Source: Cyanobacteria bacterium FACHB-DQ100
GTDB lineage: Bacteria; Cyanobacteriota; Cyanobacteriia; Leptolyngbyales; Leptolyngbyaceae
Reading direction: 5' to 3'
DNA length: 64,000 nt
Assembly: GCA_014695195.1 (NCBI GenBank)
Contig: JACJNW010000039.1
Span: 1 to 64,000, forward strand
Shown: positions 9,235 to 17,780 of the stretch, in pieces
Position numbering within the stretch: the stretch's first letter is position 1
Layout of the letters: each line of letters begins with the position of its first letter
Made by a program: the position numbers and the translations under genes
Notes under the pieces: generated by a model
The model's database searches: none
Told to the model about the DNA's origin: nothing
Seen by the model: only the letters and a program-made list of their open reading frames with translations

Positions 9235-10014
9235 ATGTACGATGACACCTGCCGATTTCTTGCTGAACAGTTCTCCACCGACTTTGCCAGTTGGCCGCTT
9301 GGAAGGTCTGTTAACCTGACCGAACTCAAACCCTCTGAACTTTCGCTTGATCCCATTCGAGCAGATGCTTTGATTCTGCTTCAGTCCGACGACACTGTTT
9401 TGCATCTAGAGTTTCAGACCCGCCCCGATAAAGACATTCCCTTCCGAATGCTGGATTACCGAGTGCGAGTTTACCGGAAGTATCCAGACAAAGCGATGCA
9501 GCAAGTCGTGATTTATCTCCAGCCCACTGGATCAGAGCTTGTTCGGCAAACTCGCTTTGTCATGCAACGGACTCAACATGAATTTGATGTGATTTGTTTG
9601 TGGGAGCAACCAACGGATTTATTTTTGCAATATCCCGGACTAATTCCGTTTGCGGCTCTTGGTCGAACAGATTCAGAAATGGCATTGCGCCAAGCTTCTC
9701 AGGTAATTGGCGGAATCACAGATCCAACAATTCGAGCAAATTTATCAGCAGCTTCAGCAATTTTGGCTGGGATAAGATTAGAAGATGAGATCATTTATCG
9801 AATTTTGCGGAGGGATATCATGCAAGAATCATCTGTATACCGTTCGATCTTGGCAGAAGGTGAAACAAAAGGAGAGGAGAGAAAACAACGAGAAATCGCG
9901 CTCAACTTGCTAAGAGAGGGGGTTTTAGTTGCTACGATCGTTCGCGCCACAGGATTGACGATCGAACAAGTTCAACAGCTTCAACAGCAACTTAACGAAT
10001 CGGCTTCATCTTGA
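9235..10014 (+). CDS. Rpn/DUF4351-type PD-(D/E)XK nuclease-fold protein
   Basis: A 259-residue protein of the Rpn (recombination-promoting nuclease, transposase_31-like) superfamily, abundant in cyanobacteria. It begins YDDTCRFLAEQFSTDFASWP. The nuclease core shows the pattern RADALILLQSDDTVLHLEFQ, that is Asp, then Glu-x-Gln (D near 42, E-F-Q near 58-60). C-terminal helices end in coiled-coil-like EQVQQLQQQLNESASS. Members are thought to cleave DNA or to be remnants of mobile nucleases; physiological roles are mostly unknown. Its 3' end overlaps the convergent larB stop by 9 bases. There are no inverted repeats beside it that would mark a complete transposon. Confidence 0.75.
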   Translation: MYDDTCRFLAEQFSTDFASWPLGRSVNLTELKPSELSLDPIRADALILLQSDDTVLHLEFQTRPDKDIPFRMLDYRVRVYRKYPDKAMQQVVIYLQPTGSELVRQTRFVMQRTQHEFDVICLWEQPTDLFLQYPGLIPFAALGRTDSEMALRQASQVIGGITDPTIRANLSAASAILAGIRLEDEIIYRILRRDIMQESSVYRSILAEGETKGEERKQREIALNLLREGVLVATIVRATGLTIEQVQQLQQQLNESASS

Positions 10015-10779
10015 TTTCAGCTTTGCCGCCGTTCTCAAAATCTGACCTGCTAACATTGCTGCACCAAAACCATTGTCAATGTTGACAACTCCAATTCCAG
10101 TTGCACAAGAATTCAGCATCGTTAACAATGCCGACAATCCGTTAAAGCTTGCACCGTAACCAATGCTGGTGGGAACCGCAACGATCGCACAGTCCGACAA
10201 TCCCGCGACCACGCTCGGCAACGCTCCTTCCATTCCCGCAACAACAATCAACACATCCGCTTCAGACAATACCTGAACATTGCTGAGTAAACGGTGAATA
10301 CCTGCAACTCCCACATCCCAAAGGCGTTGCACTCGAAAACCACACAGTTCAGCCGTAATTGCTGCTTCTTCGGCAACAGGTAAGTCAGCCGTACCTGCCG
10401 AAAGAATGCCGATCGTGCCTAGATGCGTTGGGGCTTGAACTGAATTTAACGCACAGATTCGAGCCATCGGGTAGTAAATTGCATCAGGAACCATTTCTTT
10501 GACCCAAGCATAGACTTCCGCTTCCATGCGAGTTGCCATCACAACCGAAGCGTTACCGCGCAGGGATTCCATGATCTGGGCAATCTGTTCGGGTGTTTTG
10601 CCGGGACTCCAAATTACTTCAGGAAATCCGGTTCTAAGCGATCGATGATGATCAATATTGGCGAATCCACCGACAGGCTCATACGACAGATACTTCAGCT
10701 TATTGAGAGCATCGGCTGAACTAATTTTGCCTTGAGAAACTTCATCAAGTAAGGCTTTGAGCGCTTCGGGTTGACTCAT
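10006..10779 (-). CDS. larB: LarB/CpmA, pyridinium-3,5-biscarboxylate mononucleotide synthase
   Basis: A 257-residue NCAIR-mutase-like (PurE-fold) carboxylase. LarB carboxylates and hydrolyses nicotinic acid adenine dinucleotide to start nickel-pincer cofactor synthesis. The cyanobacterial homologue was first named CpmA, circadian phase modifier. Seen: the PurE-like SAGTADLPVAEEAAITAELC segment near residue 127, VVAGMEGALPSVVAGL, and the C-terminal NIDNGFGAAMLAGQIL. The N-terminal helix QPEALKALLDEVSQGKIS matches LarB. It follows the minus-strand solute-binding protein gene by 17 bases and probably shares its transcript. The rest of the nickel-pincer pathway (larE, larC) is not in this window. 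Confidence 0.88.
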   Translation of the reverse strand: MSQPEALKALLDEVSQGKISSADALNKLKYLSYEPVGGFANIDHHRSLRTGFPEVIWSPGKTPEQIAQIMESLRGNASVVMATRMEAEVYAWVKEMVPDAIYYPMARICALNSVQAPTHLGTIGILSAGTADLPVAEEAAITAELCGFRVQRLWDVGVAGIHRLLSNVQVLSEADVLIVVAGMEGALPSVVAGLSDCAIVAVPTSIGYGASFNGLSALLTMLNSCATGIGVVNIDNGFGAAMLAGQILRTAAKLKSR

Positions 10780-10796
10780 TGTTAAGGAGACATAGT

Positions 10797-12593
10797 TTAC
10801 TCTTTAATTCTAAGTTCTTGAATATTCCACAGTCCCCAACTCGGTAAACCAGAGTATTTCAATCCTTGCACTCGATTTCGCACTGCCATGAGTGCAGAAT
10901 CATTCACCAGATGAATCACCGGAAGTTGCTCTTGCACTAATTTTTGGAATTCACCGTAGATTTTTTTACGTTTTTCTGGGTCGAGTTCTCGCGCTCCTTC
11001 AATGAATAAGCGATCGATCTCTTTCTCCCAATCATTTGCCACATACCCTTGCATCTTGGGTTGCCCTGGCTGTTGGGTCAAATTAAACGAATGCGATCCA
11101 CCACTGGTCATCCAGAGATTAGCAAGTCCCTGTGGTTCGATGCCACCCGTAAAACCAATCATGTGAGCATCCCACTCTCGCGATCCATTGATTCGATCGA
11201 TCAAAACATTAAAATTAATCGGATTGTAATCAACTTCAATTCCAATTTTTGATAGGTCTTGTCGAACTTGAGCGCCGATCGCAACTCGCGTCAGATTGTT
11301 CGCATTAGTCATCAAGGTAAACCGAACACGATTCCCTTCGGAGTCAAACAACTGTCCGCGATCGTTATACTTAAATCCCGCCTTTTTCAGTAGCTCCCTC
11401 GATTTTTGTGGATTATAGTTATAAACCCTTAAGCCTTCTTTAAGCGAGAAAGGACTTTGCACAGAAATCGGAGAGTTTTGTACAACTCCTAGTCCTCGAA
11501 ATAGGTTTGTATTGATGCGGTCTCTGTCGATCGCGTATGCCACCGCTTGCCGAAATTCTAGTGTATTAAACCATTTCGATTTAATCGGATCAACGAACGG
11601 CTTTCCATTTTGATCTTTTGCTTTACTGAGATTGAACGTTAGATACAATACTCCCGACCAAGGCCCGCCGTTTAGAACTTGGAAGTTTCCACGTTTGTCT
11701 TCTCGCTTCAGCAATGAGAAATACTCCGGTCGAAGCGGTCTAGTATCTCCCATCACATCTAAATCGCCGGAGCGAAATCTCAGCAATTGGGTATCTTGAT
11801 TCTCAATAAACTGCCAAATGATTCGACCGATATAAGGCAATTGTTTTCCGCTCTGATCTTTGCGCCAATAATACGGGTTTCGCTTTAAAACTAATCTTTG
11901 ACCCGCGCTGTAGCTATCAATTACATAGGCACCATTGGTAATAATGTTCTTCGGATCAGTATCCGTTCCCCAAGTTGAAATAAAGGCTGAATTTCCGTCA
12001 GGCAGCTTATTTTTAACCGCTTCAGCAAGTGCATGTTTTGGGAGAATCATCACGCCCTCTGGAGCGGCAGTCGCAGCAAGCAACGGAGCGAATGGCTCGG
12101 GCAAAATGAATTCGACTTGTCGATCGTTAATTTTGCGAACCTTTGGAAAAACCTTCTGCGTTCCAATCTGAATAGTTTCCTTTTGGTCGGTTGGAATTTT
12201 CGGATTGAAAACAATATCCTCATAAGTAAAAATAACGTCATCTGATGTTAAAGGGGTTCCATCTGACCATTTCAGATTCGGGCGAAGCGTAAAAACGATT
12301 CGTTTATTATCAGGTGAAAATTTCCACGATTCTGCTAATGCAGGCTCATAGCTTCCAGTAACACCATTCTCTCTCGTTAATCCTTCGTAAATAAACGGAA
12401 AGACACTTGGAAATGTTTGGTTATTTGCATAGTTAAACGTTTTAGGATCAGTTGGACTAACTAATACTAATTGTGGAACTTGTGCAGCTTCAGTTCGATA
12501 ATTCCATGGGCTACAGCCAGATAGAAAGAGTGAAGCGATCGCAAGGATTAAAACAACGCTCCAACGCATCGATCGAATAAATTGAAATGACAT
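10797..12593 (-). CDS. family-5 ABC transporter solute-binding lipoprotein (peptide/nickel type), copy 1
   Basis: A large periplasmic binding protein of the OppA/DppA/NikA class. It has a lipoprotein signal ending LFLSGCSPW, then the family-5 hallmark segments FTLRPNLKWSDGTPLTSDDV, RKNDQSGKQ-type middle and FNLSKAKDQNG, and AVAYAIDRDRINTNLFRG. The ATG at 12593 (MSFQFIRSMRW) is chosen: GAAGG at 12603-12607 gives a 9-base spacer, whereas the ATG at 12602 directly abuts it. The ribosome site lies in the 3' end of the PIN-domain gene, so translation is probably coupled. It is a clear paralogue of the gene at 13221-15020, with shared blocks such as FYYWRKDxxG and STWGTDTDPK. No permease or ATPase genes are nearby. 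Confidence 0.88.
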   Translation of the reverse strand: MSFQFIRSMRWSVVLILAIASLFLSGCSPWNYRTEAAQVPQLVLVSPTDPKTFNYANNQTFPSVFPFIYEGLTRENGVTGSYEPALAESWKFSPDNKRIVFTLRPNLKWSDGTPLTSDDVIFTYEDIVFNPKIPTDQKETIQIGTQKVFPKVRKINDRQVEFILPEPFAPLLAATAAPEGVMILPKHALAEAVKNKLPDGNSAFISTWGTDTDPKNIITNGAYVIDSYSAGQRLVLKRNPYYWRKDQSGKQLPYIGRIIWQFIENQDTQLLRFRSGDLDVMGDTRPLRPEYFSLLKREDKRGNFQVLNGGPWSGVLYLTFNLSKAKDQNGKPFVDPIKSKWFNTLEFRQAVAYAIDRDRINTNLFRGLGVVQNSPISVQSPFSLKEGLRVYNYNPQKSRELLKKAGFKYNDRGQLFDSEGNRVRFTLMTNANNLTRVAIGAQVRQDLSKIGIEVDYNPINFNVLIDRINGSREWDAHMIGFTGGIEPQGLANLWMTSGGSHSFNLTQQPGQPKMQGYVANDWEKEIDRLFIEGARELDPEKRKKIYGEFQKLVQEQLPVIHLVNDSALMAVRNRVQGLKYSGLPSWGLWNIQELRIKE

Positions 12594-12598
12594 ATTTC

Positions 12599-12988
12599 TC
12601 ATCCTTCAAGATCACTCACTTCGATTTCCTGCATTCGTTTAATTAATTGCTGATCGAGCGTGAGCAGTTCTAGCTTGAGGCATTTGGCGGTTGCAGCAAT
12701 AATGGCATCCGGTGTTTTTAAGCAATATTGACGGCGAACAACGATCGTACAATCTTCTATCTCTCTAGTTAGTGCAGCATAGTACATTGGAGCTAAGATG
12801 CGCTCAATCCCTTCCACCTCTTGCGGTGTGATATCTGGAAATCCGAGCAGTTCAATTCGCGTGATAGCACTATAAGCGCAAGCCTGAACCACGATCGCAC
12901 GATCGATTATTTCCTGGGTCACTGCTGCTTGCTGCTTTACCAAACCGATGATGTAATTAGTATCTAGAAGAAATCTAATTCCACTCAT
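12599..12988 (-). CDS. PIN-domain toxin (VapC-like ribonuclease)
   Basis: A 129-residue PIN-fold protein. Acidic metal ligands fall where expected: D in RFLLDTNYIIGLV (residue 9), E in AITRIELLGF (about 47), D in KTPDAIIAATA (about 94) and a final D in LLTLDQQL. VapC-type PIN domains are Mg-dependent ribonucleases restrained by a partner encoded just upstream. The preceding gene overlaps this one by 14 bases, the standard arrangement for such modules. The stop overlaps the first in-frame ATG of the downstream transporter gene, so the pair sits tightly inside a transport gene pair. Confidence 0.85.
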   Translation of the reverse strand: MSGIRFLLDTNYIIGLVKQQAAVTQEIIDRAIVVQACAYSAITRIELLGFPDITPQEVEGIERILAPMYYAALTREIEDCTIVVRRQYCLKTPDAIIAATAKCLKLELLTLDQQLIKRMQEIEVSDLEG

Positions 12989-13217
12989 CGCGCAGCTTTC
13001 TTTGTAGTGCTACTGGATCTTGATTAAAGTTGGGTGAGTCTTTCAGAATTCCGACGAAATCAGAAAGAGGTGTTTCTGACTGTCGCGCCACTGTTTGACC
13101 CTCTACTTGTACTCTAGTAGCTTGCTGCAAAGACTCAACAAACATAAGCACCTGGCTGGCTTGCTCCTCTGGCAGCGTCTTCACCAATTCGTAAATCTTA
13201 TCTGCCACTTTCATCAT
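12975..13217 (-). CDS. DUF2281/VapB-like antitoxin
   Basis: An 80-residue protein starting MMKVADKIYELVKTLPEEQA. The VADKIYELVKTLPEEQASQVL-like opening helix (here about residues 4-24) is typical of DUF2281 small proteins encoded before PIN toxins. The tail LSDFVGILKDSPNF followed by VALQRKLRDEWN resembles the toxin-binding end of these antitoxins. It overlaps the PIN gene by 14 bases and starts 3 bases after the stop of the preceding solute-binding protein gene, so it has little room for its own promoter. The antitoxin role is inferred from context and length. Confidence 0.75.
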   Translation of the reverse strand: MMKVADKIYELVKTLPEEQASQVLMFVESLQQATRVQVEGQTVARQSETPLSDFVGILKDSPNFNQDPVALQRKLRDEWN

Positions 13218-13220
13218 CCA

Positions 13221-15020
13221 TTAATCCTCAACTCTAAGTTCGTGGAGATTCCACAATGCGCCGCCGCTCTCAGGATACTGTACACCCTCAATGCTGTTGC
13301 GAACCACTGCCATCACTCTTGCATTCACCAACGGAATCCAAGGCAAATACTCCTGAGAAATTTTCTGGATCTGACCGTAAATCTGTTTACGCTTCGCTTC
13401 GTCTAACTCTCTTGCGCCTTCAATGTAGAGCCGTCCGATTTCTGCTTCCCAATCTGCCACAACCCGACCTTCGAGCGGGGGTTTTCCAGGAGACGCAGAC
13501 TGATTAAAACTATGCGATCGACTATCCGGCAACCACACATTCGCCCCACTGTTTGGCTCTTTACTGCCACCCATTGCCAGCAAATACGCTTCCCAGTCTT
13601 GAGTGTTATCCAGCTTATCGATTAACACTCCAAAGTTAATCGGATTGATATCAACCTGAATTCCTAACTGACTCAAATCCTGCTTAATCTGAGCCACCAT
13701 TGCTTCTCGAACCGTATTTCCAGCATTCGTAATCAAGGTAAATCGCACCGCATTTCCTTCTGCATCAGTCAATTGACCGCGAGAATTGAGTTTGAATCCG
13801 GCTTCTTTTAGCAGTTGCTTCGATTTCGTTTGATCAAAGTTGTAAGATTTTAATCCTTCTTCGGGTTTGAGATAGTATGGACTCGTTTCTAGAATTTGAG
13901 AATTGATTAACACACCCAAACCGCGATAGATGTTGGTGTTCATGCGCTCGCGATCGATACCATACGCGATTGCCTGCCGAAACTTCGGATTGTTAAACCA
14001 CTTCGACTTCACCGGATCAACCACAGGACGACCGTTTCTGCGTCCTTGATTCAGGTTAAACGCCATAAACGTGGTAATCGGTCGAGTGCCACCAATGTAA
14101 GCTGTAAAGCTACCGCGCTTTTCCTCTTTTTTCAGAATTGGATAATCTTCTGCCCGAATCGGTTCAGAGATATCTAACCCACCCGATCGAAACTGTAAAA
14201 GCTCGGTATTCTGGTTTTCGACCACGCTCCAAACAATCCGCTCAATATACGGTTGTTGATTGCCTTGAGCATCTTTGCGCCAGTAGTAAGGATTGCGCTT
14301 AAAGATGATTCGCTGAGTGGCGACATATTGATCGATCGTATACTGACCGTTCGTAACAATCTTTTTCGGATCGGTATCCGTTCCCCAAGTCGAGAGAAAC
14401 AACGGATTGCCGTCTCTGCCCGTTTTCGCGATCGTTTCCGCTAAGATGTGTTTTGGCAAAATTCCGAGTCCACCCGTCACCCGTAGAAATGGAGCAAACG
14501 GTTCTGGGGTCGTGAATTCGACTCTGCGATCGTCGATCTTCCGCACGGTGGGCAATTGCCGCTCTTTACCAATCCGTAGCACATCTTGAATATCAGTCGG
14601 AACTTTGGGATTCAAGAAAATATCGCGAAACGTAAACACGACATCATCCGCCGTTAAAGGTGCGCCATCCGACCACTTCAAGCCCTCTCGCAGCGTAAAG
14701 GTCACTTTCTTTTTATCCGGGGAAAGCTCCCATTTCTCGGCTAATTCTGGCTCCAGCTTGTCGGTTAAAGCATTTTCGGTCACTAATCCGACATACATCA
14801 GACCCGCAACGTTTGGATCTTCGTTAATCAGCGCATAGTTGAACGACTTGGGATCGCTCAGAATGCTATCGACCATTTGTGGAACTCGCGCTGCTTGTGT
14901 CTTATATCCTTGAGGATTGCAAGCCGTGACAGTCAACACAAGGCAGAACGCCGCCATTGCGAATGTCCAGAATCGCCAGAAACCTGTCGGAGCGGAAAAT
15001 TTCATACGTCGATCGCGCAT
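13221..15020 (-). CDS. family-5 ABC transporter solute-binding lipoprotein, copy 2
   Basis: A 599-residue paralogue of the 10797-12593 gene. A lipoprotein signal ends LVLTVTACNPQ. Family-5 blocks include VTFTLREGLKWSDGAPLTAD, STWGTDTDPKKIVTNGQYTI, RNPYYWRKDAQGNQQPYIER and AIAYGIDRERMNTNIYRGLG. Either ATG 15020 (MRDRRMKF) or ATG 15005 (MKFSAP) gives a plausible signal peptide; neither has a strong ribosome site. The gene heads a tight minus-strand run: this gene, antitoxin, toxin, paralogue, larB. The ligand cannot be deduced. Family members bind peptides, nickel chelates or opines. Confidence 0.88.
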   Translation of the reverse strand: MRDRRMKFSAPTGFWRFWTFAMAAFCLVLTVTACNPQGYKTQAARVPQMVDSILSDPKSFNYALINEDPNVAGLMYVGLVTENALTDKLEPELAEKWELSPDKKKVTFTLREGLKWSDGAPLTADDVVFTFRDIFLNPKVPTDIQDVLRIGKERQLPTVRKIDDRRVEFTTPEPFAPFLRVTGGLGILPKHILAETIAKTGRDGNPLFLSTWGTDTDPKKIVTNGQYTIDQYVATQRIIFKRNPYYWRKDAQGNQQPYIERIVWSVVENQNTELLQFRSGGLDISEPIRAEDYPILKKEEKRGSFTAYIGGTRPITTFMAFNLNQGRRNGRPVVDPVKSKWFNNPKFRQAIAYGIDRERMNTNIYRGLGVLINSQILETSPYYLKPEEGLKSYNFDQTKSKQLLKEAGFKLNSRGQLTDAEGNAVRFTLITNAGNTVREAMVAQIKQDLSQLGIQVDINPINFGVLIDKLDNTQDWEAYLLAMGGSKEPNSGANVWLPDSRSHSFNQSASPGKPPLEGRVVADWEAEIGRLYIEGARELDEAKRKQIYGQIQKISQEYLPWIPLVNARVMAVVRNSIEGVQYPESGGALWNLHELRVED

Positions 15021-15151
15021 CTTTCAGAGAGTGATTCTATCCTTTCTACACCTTTTGCGCGATTTCTGGGAGATTTCTGGGAGATTATCAACCTGAATAT
15101 CAATCTGGCAGCAATGCTCTATCCCAATTTGGAGTAGAAACGTGCGATCGC

Positions 15152-15257
15152 TAATACCAGATTGATTTGTGGATGCGACAGACTCTCGCCCCCTAAATCC
15201 CCCATTCTGGGTGACTTTGAGTATGATCTGTCGCATTCTATGTTTAATTCGGTATAA
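15152..15257. repeat. MITE-like imperfect inverted repeat, about 105 bp
   Basis: The left arm starts ATACCAGATTGATTTGTGG and runs into ATGCGACAGA. The reverse complement of the right arm starts ATACCGAATTAAACATAG and runs into AATGCGACAGA. The arms share ATACC, ATT and ATGCGACAGA in the same order. The interior CCCCCTAAATCCCCCATTC is a common intergenic motif in filamentous cyanobacteria. The direct repeat ATCGCTAA occurs on both sides (15147-15154 and 15260-15267), possibly a target duplication. No coding capacity. Confidence 0.5.
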
Positions 15258-15311
15258 GAATCGCTAAGAATTGTGGACTCTTCACCGCAGAACGTCAGCC
15301 CATCCCGGATG

Positions 15312-17087
15312 TCAAAACTGATAGCGAATTCGGGCTTGAACAAAATGATCGCTGACATCCCGCTTGCCTAAAATTGTTTCGTATCCAACTCCGATCGACA
15401 AATTATTCGCAAACTGGGTTTGGACTCCTGCGCTCAAGCGAATAAAATCTCGATCGGGTTCACCCGTTCTGGTGCGATTAGGGATTCCGGGTTGACCGAC
15501 AAGCTCGGTGACAATTTCGCGACTTCCGTTGGAAAATTCATGCTCATAGTTTGCCGCAATAAACGGCGTTACCGTTGCAGCAGGAGAACGGAAATCATAC
15601 GAAAGCTGCGCTCCAACATTCAAAATGACAGAATCTGCTGTTTGATCAGCCACATTCAAATTCAGAATACTGCCGTTTCGCTCTGTGTAGCCATCAATGT
15701 TAACTCTGGTATATCGAACACCAATCATCGGCCCGACAGAGAGCTGATCTCTTCCAAAGTTATACCCTGTGTTCAAACGAACCGAGAATTGATTACCGTT
15801 AGTCTTTGCAGTTGCAGAGCGGAAACCTGTCGCATTAATTTTCCGATCGATTTCAAAGTCATTCCAGCCATAGTTAATCACTGCATCTGCATAGAAGCGA
15901 TCGCGCTCATAACTTCCATAGGCAGATAGCGAATAACTATCAATCTCAACTCTGCCACGATTGTTGTTTAAGTCACTATTGCTGCTTGCATAATTGAATG
16001 CTAATCCCAGTGCTAGGTCATCTGTGACGCGATAATCTGCTCCGACTGTAACGCCTTTGGTATCAAAATCAAACCCTGTACTGCGATCGTTTGCATCCTG
16101 ACTCCCAAAGTTAAAATCTCCGTTCACAAATACACCCAGTCTTTGAGTTGGATTTTGAGTTGGATTTCGCAGCGTCAATAATCGACCATCCAGATCGCGA
16201 GTGGGACGACGCGCCACACCCAGCGCAATCTCGGCTTGAGGCACGATCGTTTGCGGAGCCGTCAAGATGTCCAGCGCATACTCTGAAACAATTCGATGCG
16301 CGGCGGTTGTTGGATGAATATCATCCCAAAATAGAAACTGATCGCAATTTGCGCCCGATAGAATACAGGGCTGAGTCACGTTGGTAAAGCCAAATCGAGC
16401 CGGATCATTGAACACTTCATTGAGTAATGCGCCAATATCAAGCGGAATGATATTCACATCTGGCTGACTTTGCGCTAAGGCTTGTAATGAGGTTCTTAAG
16501 CCTTGATTGTGCGCGATCGACAGTTGGGTGAGTCCCGCACGTCGCTCTGGAGTCCTCGCTCCCGGAGTTCTGCCTAAATCCGGCAGATTTGGCACGATCA
16601 AAGTTCTTGTGCCTGCTGCCGTCAGGCGTTGCAGAATGTTAGAAATATTTCCCAGTGGAATTGCAGGATCAGTAACACGACCACCAAGATAATCATTTGC
16701 GCCTGCCCAAACGACAAACACACGATCTGGGCTAATACTCGGTGAATTCTGCAAAAAGCCATTCACCTGAGTCGTCACGCCGGGTAAAAATGGAACCGTG
16801 GTGTTTATCGTTCCGCTCGAAGCTCCACCGAATGCAAAATTCGTGGTTGTGGTTGTTAGGTTGAGTGTTTCAGCAAGGCTTTCAATCCAAACAGGCCCAT
16901 TACTCAACCGACCGTTGAAATAAGGTGGACTTGGCGGAAATAATCCGTTTGTGGCTCTGAACGCATTGCCATTATCTGAAAGGCTATCTCCAAAAACTGT
17001 AAATCCTTCAATCGCTTGAGCCGAGACGCGAACAGGTAGTAAGGAAACCGCGATCGCCAACGAAAGTGTAAAAATCTTGCATTTCAT
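15312..17087 (-). CDS. autotransporter esterase (GDSL lipase with outer-membrane barrel)
   Basis: A 591-residue protein. Its signal peptide ends LPVRVSAQA. The passenger domain is a GDSL/SGNH esterase: block I TVFGDSLSDNGNAF (about 31), block III VVWAGANDYLGG, and block V FWDDIHPTTAAHRIV with the catalytic Asp and His. The C-terminal 270 residues are an autotransporter beta-barrel with alternating aromatic strands, ending in the outer-membrane signature RYQF. This matches the EstA-type class: the enzyme is displayed on the outer membrane and hydrolyses acyl esters. Its stop is followed by the MITE-like repeat, and it is divergent from the Uma2 gene at 17211. Confidence 0.88.
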   Translation of the reverse strand: MKCKIFTLSLAIAVSLLPVRVSAQAIEGFTVFGDSLSDNGNAFRATNGLFPPSPPYFNGRLSNGPVWIESLAETLNLTTTTTNFAFGGASSGTINTTVPFLPGVTTQVNGFLQNSPSISPDRVFVVWAGANDYLGGRVTDPAIPLGNISNILQRLTAAGTRTLIVPNLPDLGRTPGARTPERRAGLTQLSIAHNQGLRTSLQALAQSQPDVNIIPLDIGALLNEVFNDPARFGFTNVTQPCILSGANCDQFLFWDDIHPTTAAHRIVSEYALDILTAPQTIVPQAEIALGVARRPTRDLDGRLLTLRNPTQNPTQRLGVFVNGDFNFGSQDANDRSTGFDFDTKGVTVGADYRVTDDLALGLAFNYASSNSDLNNNRGRVEIDSYSLSAYGSYERDRFYADAVINYGWNDFEIDRKINATGFRSATAKTNGNQFSVRLNTGYNFGRDQLSVGPMIGVRYTRVNIDGYTERNGSILNLNVADQTADSVILNVGAQLSYDFRSPAATVTPFIAANYEHEFSNGSREIVTELVGQPGIPNRTRTGEPDRDFIRLSAGVQTQFANNLSIGVGYETILGKRDVSDHFVQARIRYQF

Positions 17088-17210
17088 AATACTTTCTGAT
17101 GCTTCATCACACTTACCCTAGAGTGTAGAACAGAGAAGCTTAAATTTTGTGATTAGTAATTACTGTTTGAAAATCACGTCAGAATGAAGAGAGCGATCGA
17201 GGACAATCTC

Positions 17211-17780
17211 ATGACTCAAGCAAAAGTCAAGTTTTCGAGTTTTGAAGAATATTTGTCCTATGATGACGGGACAGATCAGCTTTACGAGTTATGGAATGGG
17301 GAGCTAGTCGCATTGCCACCGGAATCAGGACTAAATTTTCAAATAGCCACCTTTCTACTCTTACAGCTTGTTCCATTCATTGACTACCGTAGGATTCGAG
17401 GACATGGACTAGAGCTACAAGTCCGTGGTGAACCCCAGAACCGCTTTCCTGATCTGACGGTGCTTCGCGAAGAACACATCGAGCAGTTAAAACGCCGCAA
17501 TACGATCCTTTTATCAATGGCTCCTCCCCTGCTGGTGGTGGAAATTGTCAGTCCGGGGGAAACCAATCGATCGCGGGACTACACCAACAAGCGTGAACAG
17601 TACGAAGATCGAGGGATTCCTGAATATTGGATTGTTGATCCTCAAACTCAGAGTGTCACGGTGCTGCAATTAGAAGCAGGAGCCTATCAAGAAATCGGAG
17701 CGTTTCAAGGCGATCAAGTCATTTCTTCCTCAACTTTCCCAATGCTCAACCTAACGCCAGCACAAATTTTTTCGGCTTAA
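17211..17780 (+). CDS. Uma2-family (DUF820) endonuclease-fold protein
   Basis: A PD-(D/E)XK-fold protein of the Uma2 family, heavily amplified in cyanobacteria. Seen: YELWNGELVALPPESG at the N-terminus, RFPDLTVLREEH with the metal-binding Asp, LLVVEIVSPGETNRSRDYTN with the Glu-x-Val core, then EYWIVDPQTQSVTVLQL. I start at ATG 17211 (MTQAKVKFSSFEEYL), because homologues begin at this helix; a longer frame from 17184 is open. Length is 189 residues, normal. The biological role of Uma2 proteins is unknown. The 3' end overlaps the convergent ispD stop by 4 bases. Confidence 0.85.
   Translation: MTQAKVKFSSFEEYLSYDDGTDQLYELWNGELVALPPESGLNFQIATFLLLQLVPFIDYRRIRGHGLELQVRGEPQNRFPDLTVLREEHIEQLKRRNTILLSMAPPLLVVEIVSPGETNRSRDYTNKREQYEDRGIPEYWIVDPQTQSVTVLQLEAGAYQEIGAFQGDQVISSSTFPMLNLTPAQIFSA

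Noticed and set aside
9235-10014. Complete transposon around the Rpn-type gene
   Set aside because: No inverted terminal repeats or target duplications are visible around the gene.
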